Part shown: positions 1-5,368 of the stretch, in pieces
Numbering within the stretch: position 1 is the first letter of the stretch
How the letters are laid out: every line of letters begins with the position of its first letter
NCBI GenBank assembly: GCA_014238325.1
Contig: JABABH010000154.1
Location: 1 to 5,372, forward strand
Direction of reading: 5' to 3'
From: Coxiellaceae bacterium
Lineage (GTDB): Bacteria > Pseudomonadota > Gammaproteobacteria > Coxiellales > Coxiellaceae
DNA: 5,372 nt
Made by a program: the position numbers and the translations under genes
Notes under the pieces: model-generated
Databases searched by the model: none
Seen by the model: only the letters and a program-made list of their open reading frames with translations
Told to the model about the DNA's origin: nothing

Positions 1-72
1 GGGAAGTTTGGACGGTTGCACGTGCACGGCCTGCAAAAGTACATGTGTTGACCCGCAGTTTTGGTGTTCGGG

Positions 73-2019
73 TTATCGAAGATGATTGGGGAGGTTATCA
101 GCATAACGCCGCGATAATTTGTAAAGCGATTGCTCAACAGAGTACTCAACAGATTGCTCATGTGTATCCGAAATGCCACTCAATCTACGGCCATCGAGCG
201 GGTACAGTATACGCTCGAAGGCCAACGCAATGTTTTCGGGTCTAGTAGCTCTGACCCGACTGAGCTTAACAAAAACCTCTTGCGTTAAGAATTTTGGATT
301 TATACGATCCCAAAATACTGTTTTCGCTTGCTCTGAAACTATTACAGAATTACCCCATAATATATCTAAATTTTCTTTATTTAATATTTTCGCCGTATGC
401 AACTTAAATATGGCTTTACCCATAGCACTAGGATTATCGTGTGTAAAAAATTTCTGCTGATCCTCTGCTAAAAAATCAGCCTCTTTTAATGCCCTGAATC
501 CTTGCGTTATACTTAATGGCTCTGAACTAGAGACAAGCAACCTAAAGCGTCTTTGATCCAGTATACCTAGGAATTTAGCAGATCTAATCGCTGCAAACAA
601 ACTCACTTCGTTAGCGTGCGACTGGATCTGTGCATAATTTTCTGCAGACAGCAAACGAGCTTCAAACATAATAATTAAGATAGCGCTCATATTAAAAGTA
701 TGGTCATCAACTATCATAAAATCAAAATTTCTTTGATTTAATATCCCCTTCATACTAAGAGACTCCAATCCTTTGCTCGTCAATTCCATTTTTTTAGGAT
801 CATCGATATACATAATCTCTATAATATTCTTCTTAATAAGTATATTATTAGATTTCAAGGCAAGCAGTATCCTTGACAATACGTTCGTAGTTATATGTGA
901 CTTTAATAAACCATGATAGCTTTCTTTCAATAGATTATATTTTTTGAGTATAACTATCTTTTCAGCCAATTGATCTGGATGACTCTCTGCTTGTAACCAA
1001 TCCATATATTGCATGCTTAATTCAGCTTCTGCTCTCAAAGTAGTCAGCGCTTTTGCCATTTCTTTGGGATGCTCATGTGCTTGTATTAAGTCAATATTAT
1101 CCTCATTCAGCATATGGTGCTTATTCAATTCCAATAATCCTGTAATCAAACCAGGTTTATTCCATCTTACCAACTCCAAATGCTTTTGGGTTAATAAGTC
1201 ATGCTTTTTAAGCGTATTAATACTATCAATTGCCTCTCCCCAAGTACGAGGTGGTGCAAATAAAGCTCTGTTATGAGCCGTCCACAAATCTACCTCCTTA
1301 AGATTAACCATGGCATCTACACTGTCTTTGTACTGATAATTAGGCATTTTATTATCTCGAATAAGCAATGCTAAGGTGTTTTTTGTTAGGAAATTATTTT
1401 CAATTAACAACGCTAACCCTTTCATAAGCTTATCCAGATAAGATATACCATCATCCTCATAGAGCTTTAATCGCAATTCAAAAATAAATTTATTCATATT
1501 TTCTTTGATGAGATAACAGCTATCCTCAACAGAACCTTCCACATCCCGAATACTCTGCAATTGCTGAACAAAAACATCAGGCTCTTTTAAAAAATCGAAA
1601 CCAATAAGATCGACTGCTGACGTCTCGGATAATCCCATCTTATGCAGCCTAATTAAGGCAGTGACGAATTTAAGGGGCTCTTTAATATGAGATTGATGCA
1701 TCCATATCAACCTTCTCTCATACAAACAACGTGATTTATAAAGCTGCTCTAAATGATTAAAAATTTCAACGCGCGTAGACTCATTCATATAGGTAGCACG
1801 AAATATAAATCTAACCAAACTCACCTTGAGTTCCCTATAAGCATCGGATGTTCCAATGGGATTCTCAAAAAAACATTGCAAAATTATCCAGGGATTCTCT
1901 TCATCTTGGTTATGCAAACCAAGCAAGCTTTGCACGGTTTTACGAGGCTGCAAACCTCCTCTCGATCTGAGTGAAGTATAACGAGCTATTCCATCAGACA
2001 ATTCGATTGGTAATGGCAT
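73..2019 (-). CDS. Large alpha-helical tandem-repeat protein of unknown function
   Basis: I do not recognise a named family. The frame is open without interruption and gives 648 residues from the start chosen here. Residues 1-97 form a non-repeated N-terminal part. Residues about 98-609 consist of some 15 degenerate units of about 30 residues plus one irregular longer segment (about 162-209). The C-terminal tail of about 39 residues is charged and Ser/Glu-rich (EQSVEYSVEQS). There is no signal peptide or membrane segment, so a soluble protein is expected. An in-frame ATG 23 codons upstream (2088) is possible. I prefer the ATG at 2019 because a purine-rich AAGAGA precedes it at a usable distance and the upstream extension (Lys/Ile/Asn-rich) looks like translated leader. 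The gene is visibly AT-richer than ssb, apart from its last 180 bases. Solenoid repeat proteins of this style are frequent among secreted effectors of intracellular Legionellales. An effector role is inference only. Gene reality is near certain; function is unknown. Confidence 0.9.
   Translation of the reverse strand: MPLPIELSDGIARYTSLRSRGGLQPRKTVQSLLGLHNQDEENPWIILQCFFENPIGTSDAYRELKVSLVRFIFRATYMNESTRVEIFNHLEQLYKSRCLYERRLIWMHQSHIKEPLKFVTALIRLHKMGLSETSAVDLIGFDFLKEPDVFVQQLQSIRDVEGSVEDSCYLIKENMNKFIFELRLKLYEDDGISYLDKLMKGLALLIENNFLTKNTLALLIRDNKMPNYQYKDSVDAMVNLKEVDLWTAHNRALFAPPRTWGEAIDSINTLKKHDLLTQKHLELVRWNKPGLITGLLELNKHHMLNEDNIDLIQAHEHPKEMAKALTTLRAEAELSMQYMDWLQAESHPDQLAEKIVILKKYNLLKESYHGLLKSHITTNVLSRILLALKSNNILIKKNIIEIMYIDDPKKMELTSKGLESLSMKGILNQRNFDFMIVDDHTFNMSAILIIMFEARLLSAENYAQIQSHANEVSLFAAIRSAKFLGILDQRRFRLLVSSSEPLSITQGFRALKEADFLAEDQQKFFTHDNPSAMGKAIFKLHTAKILNKENLDILWGNSVIVSEQAKTVFWDRINPKFLTQEVFVKLSRVRATRPENIALAFERILYPLDGRRLSGISDTHEQSVEYSVEQSLYKLSRRYADNLPNHLR
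133..156 (-). repeat. 12-bp tandem duplication in the 3' end of the repeat-protein gene
   Basis: On the plus strand CTCAACAGAGTA is followed directly by CTCAACAGATTG and then CTCA, a two-unit tandem of period 12. It is in frame and produces the SVEY/SVEQ duplication in the C-terminal tail. It looks like slipped-strand duplication and may vary in number between strains. Confidence 0.7.
193..1728 (-). repeat. Array of ~30-residue helical repeats within the large protein
   Basis: The translated protein shows a recurring pattern: a hydrophobic pair, often LLT, then x-x-N, then a helix ending in hydrophobics, a short turn often holding H or D and P, then A-x-x-x-x-L-x-x-L and the next unit. Clear examples start with MLNEDNIDLIQAHEHPKEMA, LLSAENYAQI, ILNKENLDIL and FLTQEVFVKL. 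Units begin near residues 98, 129, 210, 245, 275, 303, 333, 363, 393, 426, 456, 486, 516, 545 and 577 (numbered from the ATG at 2019). Spacing is 28-35 residues, mostly 30. Units are far diverged at DNA level, so this is an old array rather than a recent duplication. The period and helix-turn-helix pattern suggest an alpha-solenoid that binds a protein or peptide. I am not aware of a standard name for it. Confidence 0.8.
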
Positions 2020-2126
2020 TTTTTTATTCTCTTTTATGTGAAATTTATTGTCTATCTTTGAAAATATTGTATGTATCAATAAAACCAATTTTAGATATTT
2101 ATTGAATGCGAAAAAAATAGCACGGA

Positions 2127-2252
2127 AAATTTTATCAGTAACTACAGTACGATTTATCGATATAACAAAAGAAAGTCATCGCTATGATTGATTAATTCGA
2201 TACTCTTTTCTAGGAGTGTAAATATCCGCGAAAGTCATAGAAATTTTATCAG
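2127..2252. repeat. Pair of identical 12-mers, 114 bp apart
   Basis: AAATTTTATCAG is present at 2127-2138 and again at 2241-2252 in the same orientation. Each is preceded by a G-A context (GGA and AGA). The match is exact but the 12-mer is AT-rich, so chance is possible. If real, it could be paired regulator sites or a duplication bordering the 2139-2240 segment. Confidence 0.4.
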
Positions 2253-2293
2253 CAGATAGGAACGCTGGTAGACAAAATGACACCACCTATCTG
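2253..2293. repeat. Inverted repeat CAGATAGG / CCTATCTG
   Basis: CAGATAGG (2253-2260) is the exact reverse complement of CCTATCTG (2286-2293). Inside it, TGGT (2266-2269) can pair with ACCA (2282-2285), with a 5-nt one-sided bulge. The stem could form in RNA or act as a DNA site. No T-run follows, so it is not a typical intrinsic terminator. It lies about 185 bp upstream of the protease start. Confidence 0.5.
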
Positions 2294-2305
2294 TTACTGG
2301 TAACA
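2292..2305. promoter_or_regulatory. 14-bp dyad TGTTAC-TG-GTAACA
   Basis: Two 6-bp arms in perfect inverted symmetry are separated by only two bases. This is too tight for an RNA hairpin but typical of a site for a dimeric DNA-binding protein. It overlaps the right arm of the preceding inverted repeat by two bases. It lies well upstream of the likely protease promoter, so any regulatory role, and which gene it serves, is unproven. Confidence 0.35.
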
Positions 2306-2424
2306 TTGTGGGGGGGGTAGACAGGTACTCACTATTGAGCAGTAGAGACACAGCTGTACTCTCTCTATGAAAAGTGATATCTTTAATCTATTAATAGAGG
2401 TATAAAAATTCTGCCCTATAAATT

Positions 2425-2452
2425 TTGGCTCAATTTTTTACCTTACTATAAA
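2425..2452 (+). promoter_or_regulatory. Possible sigma-70 promoter of the protease gene
   Basis: TTGGCT at 2425-2430 (4 of 6 with TTGACA), a 16-bp spacer, then TATAAA at 2447-2452 (5 of 6 with TATAAT). This would give a leader of roughly 20 nt before the ATG at 2479, leaving room for the strong GGGAGGT ribosome binding site. Other AT-rich hexamers nearby (TATAAA at 2401, TATAAAT at 2417) make the exact choice uncertain. Confidence 0.4.
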
Positions 2453-2478
2453 TGCTTATTACAGATGGGAGGTAAAGC

Positions 2479-3381
2479 ATGACAACATGTTATAATTATG
2501 GATGGTTGCCAGATTATCCTGATTACCGAGATTTACATCCCACATCAACCCATGTCTCTCCCATTGCATCTACCAATATTGCTGAAAGTCTCACCACCTT
2601 GAAGCTTGAAGGGCTCCAATCCGTGACCCTACCCACGACACAAGATTTACGACAATGGTGCCCGCCGATTGAAGACCAAGCGAGCCTAGGCTCTTGCACC
2701 GCCAATGCAGGTGTAGGTTTATTAGAGTATTTTGAAAATCGGGCTTTTGGATTACATACGGATGCCTCACGATTATTTTTATACAAAGTGACCCGAAACT
2801 TATTAGGTTGGACGGGTGATACCGGTGCATTTTTAAGAACTACTATGGGTGCCATGCGTTTATTTGGCATACCTCCTGAAAAATACTGGCCTTATTATCT
2901 GCAGGGTAATATCAACCCCCAGTGGAATGAAGAACCCAGTGCTTTTCTATATGCCTATGCTAAAAACTATCAAGCCGTACGTTATTTTCGTTTGGATACC
3001 AGCATCACAAAAGCTGATTTGCTACTACGCATCAAACGTTATATCGCCGGTTATTATCCCTCTATGTTCGGATTTACCGTGTATAGCAGTATTTCACAAG
3101 CAGCTCAGAATGGAGCGATTCCCTTTCCTTCCTCCAATGAAACCGTGCAAGGCGGCCATGCTATCGTTGCGGTAGGTTACGACGATAACAAAGCGATCAC
3201 CAATAGCATTAATGGTGCAAAAACCACGGGCGCTCTACTGATTCGTAATTCTTGGGGAACAAGCTGGGGGGATGCGGGTTATGGATGGCTGCCCTATGAA
3301 TATGTGCTACAAGGCCTCGCCACCGATTGGTGGAGCTTAATCACCAGTGACTGGGTTAATACAAAACAGTTTGGACTTTAA
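2479..3381 (+). CDS. Papain-like cysteine protease (peptidase family C1)
   Basis: A 300-residue complete protein with the landmarks of papain-family proteases. Gln67 (oxyanion hole) lies six residues before the catalytic Cys73 in the segment DQASLGSCTANA, the same Gln-Cys spacing as papain. The catalytic His is His227 in GGHAIVAVGYDD, and Asn257 sits in IRNSWGTSWG. The N-terminus GWLPDYPDYRD followed by a short leader resembles bacterial C1 proteases of the xylellain kind, in which the N-terminal strand lies near the active site. There is no signal peptide or long inhibitory propeptide, so the product is either cytoplasmic or exported by a signal-independent route. A strong GGGAGGT ribosome binding site stands five bases before the ATG and fixes the start. 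All active-site residues are present, so activity is expected; substrate is unknown. The gene is monocistronic and converges on the DUF2235 gene. A host-directed effector role is possible but unproven. Confidence 0.93.
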   Translation: MTTCYNYGWLPDYPDYRDLHPTSTHVSPIASTNIAESLTTLKLEGLQSVTLPTTQDLRQWCPPIEDQASLGSCTANAGVGLLEYFENRAFGLHTDASRLFLYKVTRNLLGWTGDTGAFLRTTMGAMRLFGIPPEKYWPYYLQGNINPQWNEEPSAFLYAYAKNYQAVRYFRLDTSITKADLLLRIKRYIAGYYPSMFGFTVYSSISQAAQNGAIPFPSSNETVQGGHAIVAVGYDDNKAITNSINGAKTTGALLIRNSWGTSWGDAGYGWLPYEYVLQGLATDWWSLITSDWVNTKQFGL

Positions 3382-3399
3382 AGGTTTAATCTTCGCAGT

Positions 3400-3483
3400 A
3401 TACCGCTCGTGAATGAAGATGCGTTGGCTGCTGGAACGAGCGGTATGCCTTTGTTTGGCTGGCGAAAAATAAATGTTCGCTCA
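3400..3483. repeat. Structured intergenic repeat element, copy A
   Basis: The first hairpin pairs ATACCGCTCGT (3400-3410) with ACGAGCGGTAT (3436-3446), 11 perfect base pairs around a 25-nt loop that starts GAATGAAGATGCG. The second pairs GCGAA (3462-3466) with TTCGC (3476-3480) around AAATAAATG. Flanking CCTTTG (3448-3453) can also pair with CAAAGG (3482-3487), which lengthens that stem. A second copy lies after ssb. This copy fills the gap between two converging genes, so it may also block or process transcripts from both sides, but there is no T-run as in a standard intrinsic terminator. I do not recognise the family; it behaves like a REP/MITE-type dispersed palindromic repeat. Confidence 0.8.
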
Positions 3484-3499
3484 AAGGAAGGCTTAAAGC

Positions 3500-4462
3500 T
3501 TATTCAATAAACGTTATATTTTCTGGTAGATCAGGTTGATAATCAGGAAGCCCTGCCATGCGCGACTCTACACTTTGATGGATAAGCGCATACTCAGGTA
3601 TCACTCTTTTTATCGAAGGCCATAGTTTCCAAAAACCCTGTCGCGACACATGCATACTAGCGAATTCATCGAGGCATAAGTCTTGCTTCCAGTCCGCTTG
3701 CAACAGCAAACTATGATGCTCGGCTTGAGACAGCATCCACCTCAAAGCAATATCCGATAATGAACGCTCCTTATACCAACCTCCCACATCAGCGTGAACC
3801 CCTGCAAACCATACTTGCTTCATAGTTTGGCATGCCCCTTTCATACTTTCATCCCATAAACAGACATCAAATTTTTTCCGCTGTTCATCAATAGAAATGG
3901 CATGATAAGCATAGGGAATGTTGGGATTAAGCTGATTATTCCTAAATTTCTTCCCAAGAAAATATCCGAGTGACCTCACTGTATCCCATACGCCTATCCA
4001 ATAAGGACAGCATACGCGTGAGAATGCTGCCTTAAATGTATCGACCTCAATCGCATTATGCTCCTTAAAATAAATCTCCATAAGATAGGGGAGCAAATTC
4101 CGATATCCTGGTTGCAATAAACCACATTTATGGAGCAACCCCGCCAATACACGTACCGTGAATGCACCTCGACTGAAACCAAACAAAAAGATCCGATCTT
4201 CTGAGGTAGCATATTCCATGAGATATTGGTAAGCCTCAATGATATTGGCCTGCAAACCATAACCAAAAGCTTTACCCAAGACCAAACCCCATGTATTGAG
4301 GTGTGGTTTACCTAACGCATTAAAAGTTCCCACACCAGGGTCATAAAAAACCAGCTGACGATGATTGCGTATGAGCTTTTCTACCGTACGCATCACATTG
4401 GTATGATGTGCACCAAAACGATTGCCAGTACCATCACAGCAAATCACAATATTTTTTCTCAT
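3500..4462 (-). CDS. DUF2235 alpha/beta-hydrolase (possible lipase/phospholipase-type)
   Basis: A 320-residue protein made up of essentially one DUF2235 domain. It opens with MRKNIVICCDGTGN, the standard start of this family, and has DPGVGT (41-46), the nucleophile elbow GFSRG (95-99, Ser97), GVWDTV (157-162, Asp160), WFAGVHADVGG (218-228, His223) and a later IHQSVESR (294-301). Ser97 with Asp160 and one of the His residues is the likely catalytic set. DUF2235 includes the type VI phospholipase effectors Tle1, but most members are uncharacterised and this one lacks extra domains. No signal peptide is seen. A start 27 codons upstream (4543) is possible in frame. I chose 4462 because GAGG lies about nine bases before it, the family begins there, and the likely promoter lies between the two starts. 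It is divergent from ssb and convergent with the protease. Confidence 0.88.
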   Translation of the reverse strand: MRKNIVICCDGTGNRFGAHHTNVMRTVEKLIRNHRQLVFYDPGVGTFNALGKPHLNTWGLVLGKAFGYGLQANIIEAYQYLMEYATSEDRIFLFGFSRGAFTVRVLAGLLHKCGLLQPGYRNLLPYLMEIYFKEHNAIEVDTFKAAFSRVCCPYWIGVWDTVRSLGYFLGKKFRNNQLNPNIPYAYHAISIDEQRKKFDVCLWDESMKGACQTMKQVWFAGVHADVGGWYKERSLSDIALRWMLSQAEHHSLLLQADWKQDLCLDEFASMHVSRQGFWKLWPSIKRVIPEYALIHQSVESRMAGLPDYQPDLPENITFIE

Positions 4463-4494
4463 CCTCTGAGCCCTCAGTGAAAAAAATATACTAC

Positions 4495-4524
4495 ATTCTA
4501 ACAGAGGCTTTTTGCATATCACAA
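4495..4524 (-). promoter_or_regulatory. Likely promoter of the DUF2235 gene
   Basis: Read on the minus strand: TTGTGA (complement of 4519-4524, 4 of 6 with TTGACA), 18-bp spacer, TAGAAT (complement of 4495-4500, 5 of 6 with TATAAT). Transcription would begin near 4488, giving a leader of about 25 nt with the GAGG site before the ATG at 4462. Its position argues against the longer upstream start at 4543. Confidence 0.5.
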
Positions 4525-4534
4525 TCGACCACAG

Positions 4535-4554
4535 CATGACCAAACATGACCAAG
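4535..4554. repeat. 10-bp tandem repeat CATGACCAA(A/G)
   Basis: CATGACCAAA (4535-4544) is followed directly by CATGACCAAG (4545-4554). The period is one DNA helical turn, so a protein could bind both units on the same face. It lies between the promoters of the divergent DUF2235 and ssb genes, just upstream of the palindrome at 4556. Regulatory role is inferred from position only. Confidence 0.5.
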
Positions 4555-4555
4555 T

Positions 4556-4568
4556 TCACACAGTGTGA
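4556..4568. promoter_or_regulatory. Perfect palindrome TCACAC-A-GTGTGA, possible operator
   Basis: Two 6-bp arms with a single central base overlap the first two bases of the proposed ssb -10 box (GATAAT at 4567). A repressor bound here would block the ssb promoter and could affect the divergent gene. It has the half-sites of a CRP site (TGTGA, TCACA) but in inside-out order and with the wrong spacing, so I do not call it a CRP site. Confidence 0.45.
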
Positions 4569-4572
4569 TAAT
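4564..4572 (+). promoter_or_regulatory. Candidate extended -10 promoter of ssb
   Basis: TGTGATAAT fits the extended -10 form (TG, one base, then GATAAT, 5 of 6 with TATAAT). No good -35 is visible 16-18 bp upstream; an extended -10 can function without one. The leader would be about 60 nt. No LexA-type SOS box (CTGT-N8-ACAG) is seen in the region. Confidence 0.45.
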
Positions 4573-4641
4573 CTCAACTAGAACATAGCAAGACTCGACC
4601 CTTGCTTATCATCTCATCATGAAAGACTAAAGGAGAGAACG

Positions 4642-5100
4642 ATGGCTCGAGGCATTAATAAAGTCATTTTAATCGGTAACTTAGGCGCTGATCCTGAAGT
4701 GCGCCACACCCCTAATGGTCATACCATTGCGAATGCTACTTTAGCGACCACGATGTCTTGGCGTGACAAACAGTCCGGTGATATGCAAGAACGCACCGAA
4801 TGGCATCGCATTGTCTTTTATAGCCGTTTAGCTGAAATTGCTGGAGAGTACTTACGCAAAGGCTCTAAAGTCTATATTGAAGGCAGCTTACGGACTCGAA
4901 AATGGCAAGATAAAAATGGAGCTGATCACTACACCACTGAAGTCGCAGCCAATGAAATGCAAATGCTAGACAGTCGAGGCAGCAGCAATAGTGGATACGA
5001 CTCGTCTCAAAGCAAAACTCAGCCCGCAGCCCCGTCCTATGCGAATCCAACACAAGAGGCTGATAATACAGTTGATTTAAACGATGACATCCCATTCTAA
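4642..5100 (+). CDS. ssb: Single-stranded DNA-binding protein SSB
   Basis: A 152-residue complete SSB. It coats single-stranded DNA as a tetramer during replication, recombination and repair, and recruits partner enzymes through its C-terminal tip. Residues 1-110 form the OB fold, starting MARGINKVILIGNLGADPEV. DNA-stacking aromatics at Trp40, Trp54 and Trp88 are conserved, as are the EWHR and YIEGSLRTRKW segments of the E. coli protein. Residues 111-144 are a short flexible Ser/Gln/Pro/Ala-rich linker. The last residues, DLNDDIPF, are the conserved acidic partner-binding tip, which shows the end is intact. AGGAGAG at 4631-4637 is a strong ribosome binding site and fixes the start. In E. coli ssb is divergent from uvrA; here the divergent partner is the DUF2235 hydrolase gene. 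The linker is shorter than in E. coli, so the whole protein is somewhat smaller. No SOS box is visible. Confidence 0.98.
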   Translation: MARGINKVILIGNLGADPEVRHTPNGHTIANATLATTMSWRDKQSGDMQERTEWHRIVFYSRLAEIAGEYLRKGSKVYIEGSLRTRKWQDKNGADHYTTEVAANEMQMLDSRGSSNSGYDSSQSKTQPAAPSYANPTQEADNTVDLNDDIPF

Positions 5101-5146
5101 GGATCAGCAATGGGCTTCGTTCGATGGAGACTATAACGCTCTTTAA

Positions 5147-5183
5147 GCTAATGGCAGCCTGTACTGCAGTCTGCCATATTAGC
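5147..5183 (+). terminator. Hairpin downstream of ssb, possible transcript end
   Basis: GCTAATGGCAG (5147-5157) pairs with CTGCCATATTAGC (5171-5183), 11 base pairs with a two-base bulge and a 13-nt loop. It starts 46 bases after the ssb stop. No T-run follows, so it is not a textbook intrinsic terminator; it could instead protect the mRNA 3' end. The rest of 5101-5280 shows no clear gene. A small GCGTT/AACGC hairpin lies at 5204-5220. Confidence 0.35.
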
Positions 5184-5280
5184 CATTGCTACACTATCGA
5201 CTGGCGTTGTTGCGTAACGCACTTTCAAAACAGCACGGGCTTTTAATGATGCATAGAATCTATACAATATCTCTATCAAT

Positions 5281-5368
5281 ATACCGCTCGCGAATGAAGA
5301 TGCGAAGTGGGCTATTGCGAGCGGTATATCCTTATTTTGATGGCTGGCGAAAAATAAATGTTCGCTCA
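5281..5368. repeat. Structured intergenic repeat element, copy B
   Basis: Second copy of the element between the protease and DUF2235 genes, in the same orientation. The first hairpin spans 5279-5291 with 5317-5329, 13 perfect base pairs around a 25-nt loop, again starting GAATGAAGATGCG. The second pairs TGGCTGGCGAA (5341-5351) with TTCGCTCAGCCA (5361-5372), 11 pairs with one bulged T. The 28-nt right block (5341-5368) is identical to 3456-3483. The 24-nt left block (5281-5304) differs from copy A at one base, which is compensated in the opposite arm. The linker between hairpins is 13 nt here and 9 nt in copy A. The element touches the window edge, so its right end is not fully seen. Confidence 0.8.

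Larger units (their letters stand above)
2020..2478. other. 459-bp divergent intergenic region
   Basis: This region separates the divergent repeat-protein and protease genes. I find no convincing coding frame. The left half (about 2020-2250) is AT-rich and would hold the promoter of the minus-strand gene, but no pair of -35/-10 boxes with good spacing stands out. A 12-mer AAATTTTATCAG occurs twice (2127-2138 and 2241-2252), and GAAAGTCAT occurs twice (2171-2179 and 2230-2238). The right half (about 2250-2365) differs in character: it is richer in G/C and holds an 8-bp inverted repeat, a 6-2-6 dyad, two GGTAGACA boxes (2267-2274 and 2316-2323), eight G in a row (2310-2317) and an ACAGCTGT palindrome (2349-2356 region). 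This change in composition could mark an insertion-sequence end remnant or a regulatory block. Confidence 0.6.

Noticed and set aside
16..36. TTGCA/TGCAA inverted repeat and TGCACGTGCA palindrome after the repeat-protein stop, as a terminator
   Set aside because: The stem is only 5 bp and no T-run follows on the minus strand, so terminator function cannot be supported.
45..245. Plus-strand open frame, actually open from base 3 to 245
   Set aside because: It lies mostly antisense to the C-terminal end of the repeat-protein gene, has no ribosome binding site before its ATG and no recognisable protein features. A gene tail entering from the left is not excluded but not supported.
2383..2394. 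Two TTAA motifs that recall a PmrA box upstream of the protease gene
   Set aside because: The motifs are only 4 bases apart, whereas the PmrA arrangement (YTTAAK-N5-YTTAAK) needs 7 between the TTAA cores.
2523..2870. Minus-strand open frames inside the protease gene
   Set aside because: They are antisense shadows of a gene with clear catalytic motifs, with no recognisable features of their own.
3400..3483. Repeat element as an integron attC site or a CRISPR repeat
   Set aside because: It has no attC-type GTTRRRY/RYYYAAC boxes, no integrase or cassette genes nearby, and the two copies are about 1.9 kb apart with genes between.
4463..4543. N-terminal extension of the DUF2235 protein from an ATG at 4543
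   Set aside because: The family starts at MRKNIVICCDGTGN, and the likely promoter lies between the two starts, so this stretch would not be fully transcribed.
4463..4641. Search for a LexA SOS box at ssb
   Set aside because: No CTGT-N8-ACAG pattern or near match was seen.
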